From Antedon mediterranea (Eukaryota > Echinodermata > Crinoidea > Comatulida > Antedonidae), in NCBI RefSeq assembly GCF_964355755.1, contig NC_092670.1, positions 12,833,201 to 12,897,200 of the forward strand: a stretch of DNA of 64,000 nt, read 5' to 3'. Numbering within the stretch: position 1 is the stretch's first letter; every line of letters begins with the position of its first letter. Made by a program: the position numbers and the translations under genes. The notes beneath the pieces were generated by a model, which was not told where the DNA came from, did not search any database, and was given only the letters and a program-made list of their open reading frames with translations. Below are positions 1-12,293 of this stretch, piece after piece.

Positions 1-149
1 TCCCTTTTTTTGCACCTATAAATTAAAAAAGTTGTAAGGTAGAGGTGCTCTACCCTTCTTGAATTTAATTGTGGACACAGAAATATAGCAGAGCTCAGAT
101 AGCAATGAACCATCCAGCGTCAAAGGTTGGGTTAAAAAACAACCCTAAA

Positions 150-542
150 TTAATCCACCATGTTTGTGAAAAGTTCTGCTTTCAGACAGATATAAGATTT
201 TGTGAAAGTGAAAAAAATTGGAACAATAAATACCAAATAGGAAAACGTGAATACCACAGTGTATAATTGGCAGACTGATATGGCTACAGGGCGATTACAA
301 GCATGCTCTGGCCCTTTATCTTGAAAGGAGAAGACATTATAGGGACTTACAGGAATGTTTTTTCTTTTTAGCAACATACACCCTATCGCCACCCCAAATG
401 CACACTTTCCAACATACTTGAAAAAAATACTCCAAAAAATCAAATTAAATGTAGAGATGAAATACGTCAATCCAATACAGTACACCAACATAAACCATAT
501 CAAATTACAGCTATTATTAATACCTTGACGAATGCTCAGCAA
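150..542 (-). other. Unassigned hydrophobic open reading frame near the window edge
   Basis: A 130-codon frame opens here. Its first half is hydrophobic, with roughly two membrane-like stretches (residues about 10-30 and 30-56), and a GTAAGT donor-like site follows the codons for KRKNIP near position 340. I do not recognise the protein. It could be an exon of a gene continuing outside the window or a chance frame in AT-rich DNA. No acceptor with a good pyrimidine tract was identified. Confidence 0.15.
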
Positions 543-822
543 CCAGATTCAATATATTAAATGTTTGGTGGCAACCAAAATATTTTAATTAATTCGGCAT
601 TCTTCAATTAATTATGCAAGAATTGATTTTGTTTATATTATTAGATGTTGTATTGTACAATACATTAACCTTCTGAATTGACATAAAAACCATGATAAAT
701 TCTATATACTTAATCAGAGCCATGAGACACTAACTCACTATAATTGTACATTTTATTCAATATTTTATAAAATAGCGAATTATTATGCAGAATAGCTTCA
801 GCATTGTTAAAAGCTAAGTTAA

Positions 823-1047
823 ACCAAGGCAATCTAACAGGACACTGAACTCGCCTTCTCAAGATAGGAACTCGTAACAATCTTTTGATCTTATGTCTTG
901 GCTGTGACAAATACCCGCAGTACTGTACTATGGTCATATTCTCTGCGACGCATGGTGTATGTAAGTGGCGTGGCACTGATCGTGTCGCAGCCATACATAA
1001 ACCCTTTGATCTTCCAACTTCCTTTAACCCTCCTGTTAATGGCAAAT
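823..1047 (-). repeat. Dispersed repeat family A, copy 1
   Basis: Shares long blocks with 12066-12287 and 17641-17841: a shared block containing GATAGGAACTCGTAA, then a block around TTTGATCTTATGTC, then GGCTGTGACAAATAC, and then an inverted block GTGTCGCAGCCATAC followed by AAACCCTTTGATC. The arms GGCTGYGACA and TGTCGCAGCC are inverted relative to each other, so the element can fold back. The apparent 141-codon minus-strand frame over it is a by-product of the repeat. Confidence 0.65.
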
Positions 1048-1359
1048 ACAATTTGCTGTTTGGGTTTTTAAAATAAAATAGCTTTAATTCTTGTAGGCAA
1101 TTGTCTAACACAGCATTAATATCATTATTGGTCAAACATTTATACAGTTAACACATTTTAAAAATTCATCTATTAAATAAAAAATACTAAATTTCTGTTA
1201 TGAAAATCTATATAAAACTTTCTATATAATAAATATAATCTGTTTCTTGTATATAAATTTAAATATTCGGCAATTCTAAAAGATATAAATTATGAAGTAA
1301 GCAAGCAATATTTATGTTGTGCTTAAAGACATGCATTTTAAAAATATTATTTAATATGC

Positions 1360-1365
1360 TTTATT
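1360..1365 (-). promoter_or_regulatory. Poly(A) signal for the SLC35F-like gene
   Basis: AATAAA on the minus strand, about 55 nt downstream of the stop codon at 1420-1422. Position and sequence fit a cleavage/polyadenylation signal. Confidence 0.5.
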
Positions 1366-1419
1366 TAAAATATAATTTATATATGTTTTGGTCCTATAAA
1401 GTCAGACCCCACAATAAAA

Positions 1420-4400
1420 TTACTCTTGGTTAGTTTTCTTTTCCACTTCTTCATCCTTTTTTTCTGGTGAGTTTCTACGACAACTTTCTACATTAAAGCA
1501 AGCCAACTTTTCTTGAAGTGATTCCGGTAAAATCATTAGTATAAACCCACCAACAATTAACACAGTGCCACCAATTTTTATCCAACCAAACGCATCATCT
1601 CTGAACACTAAATCAGCAACTGTAATGGAAACAAAATATTGTACAGTAGTATGTATGTGTAATACAAACAGGTGTTATGTATAATAAACTGTGTATGTAA
1701 AAAAACACCAATATCATCATAGGAAAATGTAGAAGTTGGTATCACTAGGGCCAGGCCATGAAATTTTGATACTTGACATATCGGAGAGAAATCATGAATA
1801 ATTACTTATGGCATAAATTAGGACATTATAGAGGGAGCTATATATGCATAGATGCTATAGAAATAGATCGAATAGGTTGTACCAACAGTTTTCGGCAAGC
1901 CATATTGTGTGATGCAATTAAGATCAAGAGTTAAAATCAAACTTTTGGAACGTAATTAATAACAAACTCTGATAACAAACCTGCATTTAGTGGTATACCA
2001 ACCACAGTACCGAGAGCAATGAAGAGTGGGTATGTCAACGCAATTCCAAAGTTCACAAGGAAGTTAAACACTACAAAAGAGAAGAGAAAGTAGTTTCAAA
2101 TTACAAACAAAATCAAATCGCAAACTTGCATTCCTCTGCGACTCTTATTCTTTCTATGTTTTGTACATGGTTATCAAATTAGTCCTATATGTACCCGTAT
2201 GTACACCTCTATTCCTTTAACATGTTCTTTTTGTTCGCTTTTTTTTTATTTGATAGTTTATAGTAATCTGAAAGGATGAATCCTATTGAGAGGAGTTCAA
2301 CACCCTAATTGCATGCTTCGTCTCAGTGCTGTAGCCACACGAAATAAAGTGGTGCAGTTGACGCAAGAAAAGGGAACAACAATCTCTGTTCAAGCCACTG
2401 GGTTGTCAAAGGCCTTTGTGAAAAATAGGTCAGGTTGAAACCTTACCTACCGTTCTGGTTGAAACCTTACCTACCGTTCTGGTTGAAACCTTACCTACCG
2501 TTCTGGTTGAAACCTTACCTACCATTCTGGTTGAAACCTTACCTACCGTTCTGGTTGAAACCTTACCTACCGTTCTGGATGATATAATTTTGTCCACCAG
2601 CATTTCAAGATGTATGACAACCAATAACTACTTACCGACAGACAGAGCTGCACTGCCGCACAGATAGTCCCATGGCATAGTGTCCCAAGACCATGTTTCA
2701 ACATCAGTGTAGTACAGGATGAGCATGATAGGCCAGAACAACACAAAGTCACAAAGACCAAGGACAGTAAGGAACAATGATACCTGTCCAGAAGTAGCAT
2801 CCCCAACATACTTCTTAAACAGCACCTGAAAGATGATGAACAATACTTGCTTTTGTAACCCACAATTTTGTATGGTGGTCTCTAATGGTATACATTGGAG
2901 TTATGTAATTGGGCAATGGGGGGAAGCACTTGTACATTATGAAATAAAGTGCTAAACTTAATGCAGTAGAATCCCTATTAAGGAGTTATCCTCGAAACCT
3001 AACAAAGTCTCCCCGTAAATAGGGGTTTCCCAAAGAAGGGTGTTCCGCTACAAATTAGGAGGTGGTTGTTAAAATACATTTGGGGTGTAACTACCTAAAG
3101 AAGTGTGCTTATGAAAGGTCCATTATAAGATGTTGAAATAAATGGTGAAAATAATGGACAAGACAGCCACTTGGATGAGGCAAGTATTACCTGGGAAGGG
3201 TCAAATTGACTAACCTTGTAGACTGCAGCACCTATGGCGGACCCTATTGAAAGGAGAATCCCAAGCATCGTTGGACCACCAAATCCATCTGCATACGATA
3301 TCAATACAATGCCTCCAGTTGACAAAACAACTGACAGACTCTGAAACATAAATATCCGAAATAATAGGAGCATCATTTTCAGAATGCATTTTAAAAGGGA
3401 AGCATTTGGGACCTACTGTATTATTTTTATAGGAACATTTAATCAAATTCCAGTTTTGTGCACGTTAGTGTAAACACGACAATAATTGAGTGTAAAGCCA
3501 AAAAATATTATTAATATTGAATAATGTTCCTATAAGAGGACCCCTTCAGGACCCCTATTAAGAGAAACTTTTAGGACCTCAACAAAATGTCTCTTGCCTA
3601 CTTAAAGTACACCTTCAGGACCTTAAAGTATTTAAAGGGGTACTACTGTAGCTACATTGTATACACCTAAGCTGTTATTGTCCAGCCTCTATGTTCCACT
3701 CAATGACTTACCCTTACTGGAAGGAGTGACAGTTTTTCTTCAAGCCACACCCATGACAGTATGTATATGAAAGCAGTGTTAGAAGCAAAAAGAGCTGTAA
3801 CATCTGCAGCTGCAATCACTCCCAAAGCCCGCACATACATGTAGTTGGTGATGCCCCAGCAGATGGCGAATGGTAAGGTCAGCTTTAAGCCTGTCACAAT
3901 GGTGAGACCTCGACTGCCATAAACTGCCTGATCTTCACTGAAATATAACCAAATATAATAAGAAATATCTATAAATGGAAAGTGAAAAATAACAAGATGA
4001 TAATGGACCATGTCAAAATTATTCTAATGCAGTTACTACAATTTAGGAGTATCAGTCACTGGTCACTTACAAGCTTGTATAAAAAACTCTAGATCTCCTC
4101 AAAACAAATCAGTCTGCCTTTGTATTTACTCTTTTACTCAAACCTAAACTTATTTTCTGGGTAATCATACAATGACTGCCTCTTCTACTTATTCTTGAAA
4201 GAAAGTAAAATCATGTTACAACTTACAACATAACCGGCCAAAAAGTGTTTTTTTTTTTAAATAAGTACAAACCGTGATGACGAATCCAGGAAGTTCAAAT
4301 AGGGTGGGGGATCCTCTTCCCCTATGAATCGGCCTATGCCCAGATAAGATTACACAGGTAATATTTGTCTGGGGCTCGTATAATACCTTTAATTCAAGTA

Positions 4401-5598
4401 CTTACTTATAGACAGCTTTCAACCCAGCACGACGTTTATCTTTGGAGAGTAGCACAACTCCAAGTAGGTAGCCTGGATAACAAACTAACATCCACGTAGT
4501 TGAAAACCAGATTGTAAAAAACGGCGCGTCGAACGTATCCGAGTACGTACTCTTGGTAAACTGTGTAGAGCCGACCCACGACACGCCAATTCCTATCACG
4601 ACAATGAACCCCAAGAGAGTCTTCTGTACACTGGAAGCACCATCGGGAATGACATCCGGCTCCTCTGGTTCAACTAACTGTACATCCACTAAATTATTAT
4701 AAGAAAAAAATAGAACTATGATACAGATCTGGGAAATGCTAGGCTTTGAAATTAGGGGTTAATTAGCCAATTTCATACTCATGTGGGTTTCCTGAAAGTC
4801 CTGATGAGGGATGACTTAAATCAAACATTAAATGGACATTAGTTTAATACACATGCATGACTGTCATTTTATTATCTTGAATTTATGTTAACATTTGATT
4901 TGCATAGATTTGTTAATATAACATTTGACCAGGGAGTTGTAAAATAATTATTTTACAACTCCCTGATTTGACATACCCATACTGCATGCATGTAGGCCTA
5001 GGAAGTGTCCTATACTATGGATCATTTATAATAGAATGGTATGAATCGAGTACACTTACTTTTTCAATGGAATGCATGCAATACAATAATAATAAGACTT
5101 GGTTGAAATGATGGTGAACATGAAATTAGTAATGTTGAACTGCAAAAATAATGATTTTAATTTATTAAAACCTTAGCAAGAGAATATACTTGTTAAGCGC
5201 CCACCTCTGAATAAATTTAAGGGGAGAGAGGGGGATTTTTTTTCAATTAATATTATTTTACTATATTTTTATTAGGTCAACAACGTTGATTTATGCTAGT
5301 ATCACTAATATCAGTTTATTAGAATTTTGTTTTTAGAGGTGACTTGAAAATCAGGGGAGATGGGACACTACTCAATATAACAAGTATATTTTGTTTGCCC
5401 TTAGTGTTGCAATTGATTGACATGGCAATTATACAAAAATGTCAAAAACCTAATCAAAAACAAATAAATCATAAATTGTATCGTCATTGAAACACTATTT
5501 ATACCTTTTCCATGATCATTGGAGAAGCTTTTGCTTGTTGGCTGTGACATGTTTGTATCTAGGCCTACCTCTGCAGTGACAGTATATTTAGCGCTCAT
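1420..5598 (-). CDS. SLC35F3/F4-like solute transporter
   Basis: Seven coding exons join in phase: 5598-5505, 4688-4406, 3937-3712, 3340-3215, 2825-2636, 2070-1981, 1619-1420 (1116 nt, 371 residues). The start is a true ATG at 5598. Every boundary has GT/AG and the split codons rebuild sensible residues, for example GTG across exon 1/2. The protein has about ten membrane helices of the EamA/DMT fold. Hallmarks of the SLC35F3/F4 branch are GVSWVGSTQF and FDAPFF in the first membrane segment, ADVTALFASNTAFIYILSW, SYADGFGG, and NFGIALTYP near the end. Human SLC35F3 has been linked to thiamine transport; the substrate here is unknown. At 371 residues it is shorter than human F3/F4, mainly at the N-terminus, so a further 5' coding exon cannot be excluded. 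The C-terminal tail is Lys/Glu-rich and cytosolic. Introns carry a 24-bp minisatellite, two family-D repeats and a perfect palindrome. Confidence 0.9.
2433..2576. repeat. 24-bp minisatellite, six copies
   Basis: Six near-identical 24-bp units starting GGTTGAAACC and ending TACCGTTCT fill exactly 144 bp. One unit carries a single change (ATTCT for GTTCT). It lies in the intron between the fifth and sixth coding exons of the SLC35F-like gene, ending 60 nt from the 5' splice site at 2636. Confidence 0.9.
2968..3062. repeat. Dispersed repeat family D copy (CCCTATTAAGG-type)
   Basis: Contains words such as CCCTATTAAGGAG, AATAGGGGTTTCCC and AAAGAAGGGTGTTCC. These recur in both orientations near 3528-3655, 18327-18452, 48430-48585, 48925-49155 and 53851-53991. 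Family membership is by eye; no terminal repeats were defined. Confidence 0.5.
3528..3655. repeat. Dispersed repeat family D copy
   Basis: Runs of AGAGGACCCCTTCAGGACC, CCCCTATTAAGAGAAAC and GGGGTACTACTGTAG match the same family as 2968-3062. It sits in the intron between coding exons 3 and 4 of the SLC35F-like gene. Confidence 0.45.
4930..4965. repeat. Perfect 36-bp palindrome
   Basis: CAGGGAGTTGTAAAATAA is followed immediately by its exact reverse complement, with no spacer. It lies in the first intron of the SLC35F-like gene. It could extrude as a cruciform or mark a fold-back insertion. Confidence 0.95.
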
Positions 5599-8388
5599 TT
5601 TTTCTCTTTATCTTGTGCCTCTTAGTCAGTCAGTCTATATTAAAAATGCAAGTCACCGAGTCCAAAAACAAAATATATGTCTCGTCCTCAATGGGTTAGT
5701 CTCGTCCTAAAATAATATTAAATACTGTATAAGATAACTACATTTTGATATTGAATTTGAAAGAATATTTAGTATAGTATTACCCATTACTGGCCATGTA
5801 TATGTTTGCCCATTTGAAAAATCCTGAAACCTTTCAAAAAAGGCCTACTAATAATATAAGCACACATGTCCTGCTTATGATTAACACTTCTTTATCAAAG
5901 GGTGGACTAGTCTATACTCACTAGCACTAGGCCTAGGGTCTAGGCTTGATAACTGTTGTAGGCTAGCCTATTCTGTGCTAGACTAGCCTAGTTCTACAAT
6001 ACCATTACTTGAGTCCTTTCTATAGGCCTAGTTATAGGATATCACTCTAACTAGCCTAGACGAGGCCTTGCTTATCTACTAAAACAGTACTACTACACTT
6101 AAGGCCTACTACTAGCTAGGCCTCATCATGCCACTACTACAAGCTAGGCCTAGAGTCTGAGACACGCACATTTGCTTCAAAGTTCACTCTGTGAGACAGC
6201 CGAGATATTATTAAATTATTACTATTAGCTTACATTCTAGCTAGGACCTGTGTTACTTTGAAAGAAGTATACAAGAACAATATCACGGGAATGCCATGAT
6301 TACACCATTACACTATATCGCAAAAAAATAAACATAGCTTCCGAGGTTCGTATTCCACCACACATTAAACAAACAGGAGGCACGTGCTCTCCGGCTGATT
6401 AACATGGTTGAATGCGTGCGACGTGGTCGATCCACCTGGTGATTATCTAATTTGCATAAAATATACAAACTACAATCCCACCCAATTTGTTATTTCTTGA
6501 AAATCTTTTTTTTTAAGACTGGTAATTCTTTTTTAATATTTGTTATTTCTGCATAATAATTGGCGGTTAAACTGTAAATAAATAATTGAAAACAACACAA
6601 ATAAAACTTCGAAAAAAAGTGTACAACAATACGACCTTTATTTATATTAACTTTTTAATGAAGCTACGTCTCACCAGAACGTAAAATGGTATGATAGCAT
6701 GGGAAGATTACTCTTCCAAGCATCAGTTGCAGGGTAGGCTATACAATGTTATCACCACCAGTTTCCATTTTGTTCCATTAAATATTGTTATTCGACCCTT
6801 GTGCACTGATTATATCACTAAACGGTAGAAGCCATTTCACTCACTCAAAGATTGATCGTTCCATATTTTTAGTCGCGTGTGCATGCAACGTGACTCTACA
6901 GCTCACTATGTCGGTCGGTTGGTCGGTAAACACTAACTTGAGCACTAACTCGGCACTAACGCGGCTCCAATATATATATATTTACCCTTGGTTTAGTACG
7001 TGCACTGTGTAATGAGATAACAATTCATTGTTGTACCTCACACCCGAAAAAATCACATTTATATATTTAAATTGAACAGATAAAGAAACACAATGTTGGC
7101 TTAAATTGAAAAAGTAATGACCATGCGTGATAGAAAATCTCCCACCTCTGCAAACACCTCACAAGCAGCATACAATCGTCGCCCGGAGCCTGCAATTATT
7201 TCACCCGCAGAGAGCGAAAGCTAGTACTTAATTGCTTGTAGTCAAACAATAAACTTTCGCATCTTTCAAGCAATTAAGCGTGACGGATAGGAAAAATTGC
7301 TTTAAAAAAAAATACGAATAGCTGCTAAAATTAGGCTCATGCATCATTATTCATAATCTATTCCTTTAATTTATCCTACATTAGGCCTAATGTATTGAAA
7401 TTAATGCCTTCATATGAGTTTCCGTACCTAGCGCACGTTGTCGGAAATTTTCTGTCAATATTTATCAATTTTTTTATATGATATAATGTCTACATAGGAA
7501 TATTAATATAATATTATATTATTATTATTATTTCGGAAATTGCAATGGAAAAGACAGGGTTGGCTCTTCCATTCCACCATTTTTATAGTGTCTCCATTAG
7601 TCTGGGTTCCAGACGGAGTTTTGTCTTAATATTAGTGAAAAGATAAATATTTTGGCACATATGGCGTTTCATACGTATACTACTTGATTTTGGATACTCC
7701 GTCTGGGGAAACACGCACAAGTCACGTGGTTTGACACCAAGAATTCTTGGTGCATACGATTATCCGGTTGACTAGTTTCAGCTGCATGCGATTGGCTACT
7801 CTCTCGTACACCGTTTAAATATTCATATTTAAGAATTTCAAAGACTCAACAAATAAGATGATGCGCATGCCTAGTAGTCTGGTAAACATTTGATGGGATC
7901 TTTGAAACATGAAAACTCGTCTTGATATATGATAGGCTAGCTTCTCCGCAAATCAAACATTGAATGGATCATTTATTACGCGGAGATAATTTTGATTTAA
8001 TTCCCACCCAGACCCTGTCCTGTTCTGTGTGGTGGTGTAGCCCTGTTGTGTGCCGGTGGTATGTAGGCCTACTTCATTGGCGTTTTATTTGGCAGGTCAT
8101 ACGTGCGAGTTGAGTAGGACCTACGAAAGAGGCAAGGCCAAGGACTAAACAATTAATAAACAAAACAACTTGGCATTACTATTTTATATTTCAACAGTCT
8201 CGATCGTACATTAAGCACTGGTAGGCCTACGTACTCGATCTCTTTCATTTTGAAACAAAATGATCATTGGTTGATTCGAAATCCATATTTACATACCGCC
8301 CGCCCCATATAGCCAAATACGGTATGATAACCTACGTCATTCTTATCGTATGTTTGCGGTCTGCAAATCGATTTCTATACGTGTTTCA
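5599..8388. other. Gene-free stretch with a CTAG/GGCCTA-rich island at 5930-6170
   Basis: No convincing coding exon was seen. From 5930 to 6170, just upstream of the SLC35F-like start, the words CTAG, TAGGCCTA and CTAGCCTA recur every 10-20 nt. This region probably holds the 5' UTR, promoter and any non-coding first exon of the SLC35F-like gene. Short frames of 60-75 codons look like chance. An ATT microsatellite-like run lies near 7505-7531. Confidence 0.45.
7609..7706. mobile_element. MITE-like element with CCAGACGGAGT inverted ends
   Basis: CCAGACGGAGT at the left is inverted as ACTCCGTCTGG at the right, enclosing about 75 bp. The internal sequence, including CATATGGCGTTTCATACGTA, recurs at 14688-14769, which makes it a dispersed non-autonomous element. 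Confidence 0.65.
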
Positions 8389-8463
8389 CAAGTCTGTATT
8401 TTCAGAAAAAAATCGCGGTCGAAATAAAAACAAATAAAGATAAAAAAAGATAATACAGACTTG
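8389..8463. repeat. 12-bp inverted repeat just downstream of the SLC46-like stop
   Basis: CAAGTCTGTATT (8389-8400) and its reverse complement AATACAGACTTG (8452-8463) enclose an A-rich 51-bp loop. The right arm lies 8 nt past the stop codon at 8472-8474, so the hairpin would form in the 3' UTR of the SLC46-like transcript. It may be a small MITE. Confidence 0.55.
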
Positions 8464-8471
8464 GGGCAAGT

Positions 8472-11092
8472 CTATGTCTCCATTAGAAGAGGAATGTTTT
8501 CGTTAAATTCTGAATTAGATGACTCTGTTGTTTCCTCCGTTTTACCAAAATTCCACTGAATAAATCTGTAAGAGAAACAAATATAGTCATAATCTAGAGG
8601 ATAATGCATAATATATTTATGTAGTAGGCCTAATAAATTATATTCTTAACCTAATAACTCCTTTGATAGACCATTTATAATTGCAAACACAAGAAAATTT
8701 ATTTCTGTATAGGCCCACATGCCTTTGGCAATTTTTGTACATTATGTTAACTACTGAATACAAAAAACATTCTCTTTATTTTAGGAGAATACTTACATTA
8801 CCACAAGCATATTCAACAATGATCCAATAAACATTATATAGAATATTAAACTTGGCTGGCTTTCAACACTAGCCGCATAAGTGACACCAACCCAAATAGG
8901 TCCCAGCAAGAATCCAATATTGTCAAGTGCACCAGCCTGGGCAAATACGGCTCCTAGTTACATAAAAATGATAACATTAATTAATTTGTTTGAATGTTGT
9001 GTAGTAGGCCTATTTTTTAGTGAAATATTATGCTTATGATGTGATGATATTTGTGAATACAAATGATGTTTAGACCTACACCACAAAAGAGAAAAAAAAA
9101 ACTGTTGAAAATCTGCCAACGTTTAGAACCAGTTTCGACTGAAAACAAATCTATAGGCCTATACTTGCGTTTATTCGTTTCGATGGCTCTTTGCCAAATC
9201 AGAAATTAAAAACTTAACTTTGACGATTCCAATCTGTTTTTCTACAAAAACATTCGGCTGCATTTAGACTAACCTTGTTCGTTTTGTTCTACCAGTTTCG
9301 ACAAACGTGCCTCTACGATTGCCTTTGGTAAGACTGCTAAAACTGCCAATGGTATTGCTAAATAAAAATTACAATTAAAGTTAGGCTTTAGTATAGAAAA
9401 ATAATGTTCAAACAATTTAGGCCCATACCACGCATGATTTAATAGACGAAATATTTCACTTCTTACCGTAGGCATATTCTGGCAGCTTAGTTTTTAAATG
9501 TGTGTTCACATAACATTCGATTTAGATGTTATATTATATACATTATAATGAAAAACAAAATATTCTATCATCACACTTACATAAGTACACTAAGGTGTCA
9601 GAGGTCACGGCGATGACTATTGATGATGCCATTGCTGATATAGACCCAATATAGAAAAGGGTGTAATCGTTTGTTTTAAACAACTTTTGCAATAATTTGG
9701 TAATACACAACATTCCTGAAAAATAAAACAGCAATTATTATTCCTATGTACCAGGCACAGAAACGTCATTATTCTATTAAGCTCTGTCTATACACTATTA
9801 AACTAGTTTGACAACAAAAATTGTGATGTGTCCAAAAATAAAGTTTGATAGTGTAGACAGAGCTTAAGTCTGGTCCTTTTGCAGTAATTTTCGTCTCTAG
9901 TGATATCAATTCAAAATTCAATCTATTTCTAAAGAAAACACAATTGTAACCAATTCTGTTATACCAGAAACCTAAGTTACCGCACTGAAAAATAATAATA
10001 TATTTAGCAGATCAAGATCCTAACAGTATATATGACTGACAAAATGGGTCTACATGTCAAAGGTCATGTTTTTAAGCTGCATAAAAATGTAGGGAAAGCG
10101 CAACAACAGGATTTGAACCTGTCATGATTTACGCATGAAAACATTACCTCATTTAGTTTAAAGTATTTTAATAAACATAATTTGTATCAATTAGAGAAAT
10201 ACTTACCTACGGTGTTGGATAGAAAATAGGATGATGTGAAGTAGCCGGCGCCGCTAGTTGACATATTCAAAGGTGGACCGATAGCATACAGTTGAAGTCC
10301 ATGAAACAATGCATTTACCATCGAAGAGTTTAAGATACGAACAAACATCCACAGTAACATTATCTTTCGACGATTATTTGTATTATTTAATATTACATTT
10401 ATCATATCAGCTACTACATTCTTGAAAGAATATTTCTTTGTTAATACCGTCGTGTCAATAGACTCTTCTATCATGAAAACGATGTAGAAAATAGAAAAAA
10501 CTAATAGGACTGTTATAAATATAAAAGGCTCAATAAATCCATTATTGTCTATCCAAACGGAAAAAACTAACTGTCCAAGTGCAATACCCAAAAAGTTGAC
10601 GCCAAGCAGTACGGACATTCGAAAGGTAAAGTTTGCTGTGTTCGAGATATCGCTAAGATACGAACCAACACCAGATCGGAGTAGGATTGTATTACCGGTA
10701 AGTCCAATTGAAAGATTACCAATAAGTAGATATTCGATTGGTAATCGATACACTAAAACAATAGTGAAACTGATCGACGTTACAAGCATCCCTACCGTCG
10801 GTAAAATCATTGTAATCTTCCTGCCGATACAATCACTCCATGTTGAGATGTATAAAATAACAAAAACCGCCGGAAGAGATTGACATATCAGAAATATTGT
10901 TGTCCAATTTGCTAAAAGTATCTGGGCGCTACTTACTTCCACGTCTCTATTACTCGAATTAAGTTGCAGTTGAAGAATATACTCCGTGAACACCACTCCT
11001 TGTATGGAGAGAAGGGCGAACGCCAGGTAAATTACCAGAACAGAAATTTCTGTCAGTCCGCTGATTTTTTTAAGTAGGCCTAGGGAAGACAT
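8472..11092 (-). CDS. SLC46-like major facilitator transporter
   Basis: Five coding exons join in phase: 11092-10207, 9715-9581, 9357-9274, 8953-8797, 8565-8472 (1356 nt, 451 residues, close to the 450-460 of SLC46A1-A3). It is a twelve-helix major facilitator. The helix 2-3 loop carries SDCIGRKI, the DxxGRK-type MFS signature. LPIEYLLIGNLSIGLTGN that follows matches the SLC46 pattern. The last exons encode AVFAQAGALDNIGFLLGPIW, typical of helix 10-11 in this family, and a short acidic cytosolic tail ending PLLMET. SLC46 members are proton-coupled carriers of folate or small peptide-like ligands; the substrate here cannot be assigned. Potential N-glycosylation sites (NSS, NWT) lie in the first extracellular loop. 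The large first exon holds the N-terminal half, as is usual in this family. A MITE sits in intron 1. Confidence 0.9.
9777..9867. mobile_element. TTAA-flanked palindromic MITE, copy a
   Basis: TTAA precedes GCTCTGTCTA and TTAA follows TAGACAGAGC. The inverted ends extend through ACTATTAAACTAGTTTGACA and its partner. This is a short (91 bp) member of the family seen ten times in the window. TTAA on both sides suggests piggyBac-type target duplication. It lies in an intron of the SLC46-like gene. Confidence 0.8.
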
Positions 11093-12065
11093 AATAATGG
11101 TATTCGGCTTGTCGTCAGTAAATGACAGCCATTCTAATTCGACTAAAGATGAATAGGTCTACTACCAGTGCTTATTATTTATGATTATAGTCTCATAAAC
11201 CTATAGGCACGGTTCCACAAAGAGTACCAGCGTTTAGTGTATCAGGGCTACATCCATAATCAGAAAATATGGGATGTTTCATAAGGGTACCTCAAGGAAA
11301 CATTAAGTAAACGTTTGCAACTGTTTCAGGCATGCTCGGGAAAAAAACTGATGAGCACCACATTTAAAGGCTATTTTCACAAGATCAATCTACCTCTGTA
11401 TTACAATGTTATAGAAAATACTTACAAGGTAACAAATTATTATTACAAGGTAACAAATGCAATAGGCCTAATAGTTAACATTGAAAAAAAACTCAATATA
11501 ATTTTATTATTATATAATATAAACCCGGATAGAAGATACCATCCATTCTATACACTCTATTTCTGGAATGATAATAAACACATTTGGCAAATGAAAATAT
11601 TTAGATAATAAATGATATAGATCGTTTAATTTTCCTACTCTACCGTTTCGAAGCCCTATTAATTTCAGTCGGACAATGATGAAAGTCCACGAGGACGGAA
11701 CACACTACAATAGAATTTTAAGAACTATTGTATCTTCCAAAGGTTAGTGCTAATTCCAGCAACGACTTTCCGCGTTTTCTTTAAATAAGACATAATTTGG
11801 ATATTTTACAAGGAATTTCAAATCAGCGGAACTATTGCCAATGACTATTATTATTGCTAGTACAAATCATACCATTATTAAATAAATAGATGTTTCATTA
11901 CAAAATGCTTGCCAAGAAAATGTAACTCTTATACATTGAAGTAAGTTTATGTAACGAATTGAAATTAAATTCTTTCTGCTAGTCTCTTTTCATTTCATTT
12001 TAAAATGATATAAAAATGATGTGAATGATAATAAAGAAGCAAATGTCTAAAAATATACCATGTTG
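11093..12065. other. Intergenic region, no feature recognised
   Basis: This is the upstream region of the SLC46-like gene. AT-rich sequence with a 97-codon plus-strand frame (11315-11608) that shows no family resemblance. No promoter element could be assigned. Confidence 0.4.
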
Positions 12066-12287
12066 TTAAGCCAAGGCAATTTAATCAAGGCACTGAGCTC
12101 GCTTTGCCAAGATAGGAACTCGTAAGAACAGCCCTTTGATCTTATGTCTGGCTGCGACAAATACCAACAGACGTACAATGTACATATTCTCCTTCTCCTT
12201 GTCTGCAAGGGGCGTGGAACTGATCGTGTCGCAGCCACAGATAAACCCTTTGATAACCGGAGCCCAGCATCCTGTTGTTAGATTGCA
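12066..12287 (-). repeat. Dispersed repeat family A, copy 2
   Basis: The best preserved copy. GGCTGCGACAAATAC on one side and GTGTCGCAGCCACAG on the other form inverted arms, with AAACCCTTTGAT and GCATCCTGTTGTTAGATTGC at the far end. It ends about 7 nt from the fucosyltransferase stop codon, so it provides most of the proximal 3' UTR of that gene. Confidence 0.75.
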
Positions 12288-12293
12288 TCCAGA

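Noticed and set aside
710-1135. 141-codon minus-strand frame resembling 12047-12238 and 17697-17918
   Set aside because: The resemblance is explained by dispersed repeat family A. The shared peptide SVPR..L reflects shared DNA, and frames differ between copies.
2433-2576. CRISPR-like regular repeat
   Set aside because: Units are contiguous with no spacers and the window is eukaryotic; it is a minisatellite.
10095-10150. tRNA gene on the minus strand
   Set aside because: The T-arm (ACAGG-TTCAAAT-CCTGT) and a CAT anticodon-like triplet are present, but no matching 5' acceptor strand or D arm. Treated as a tRNA-derived fragment.
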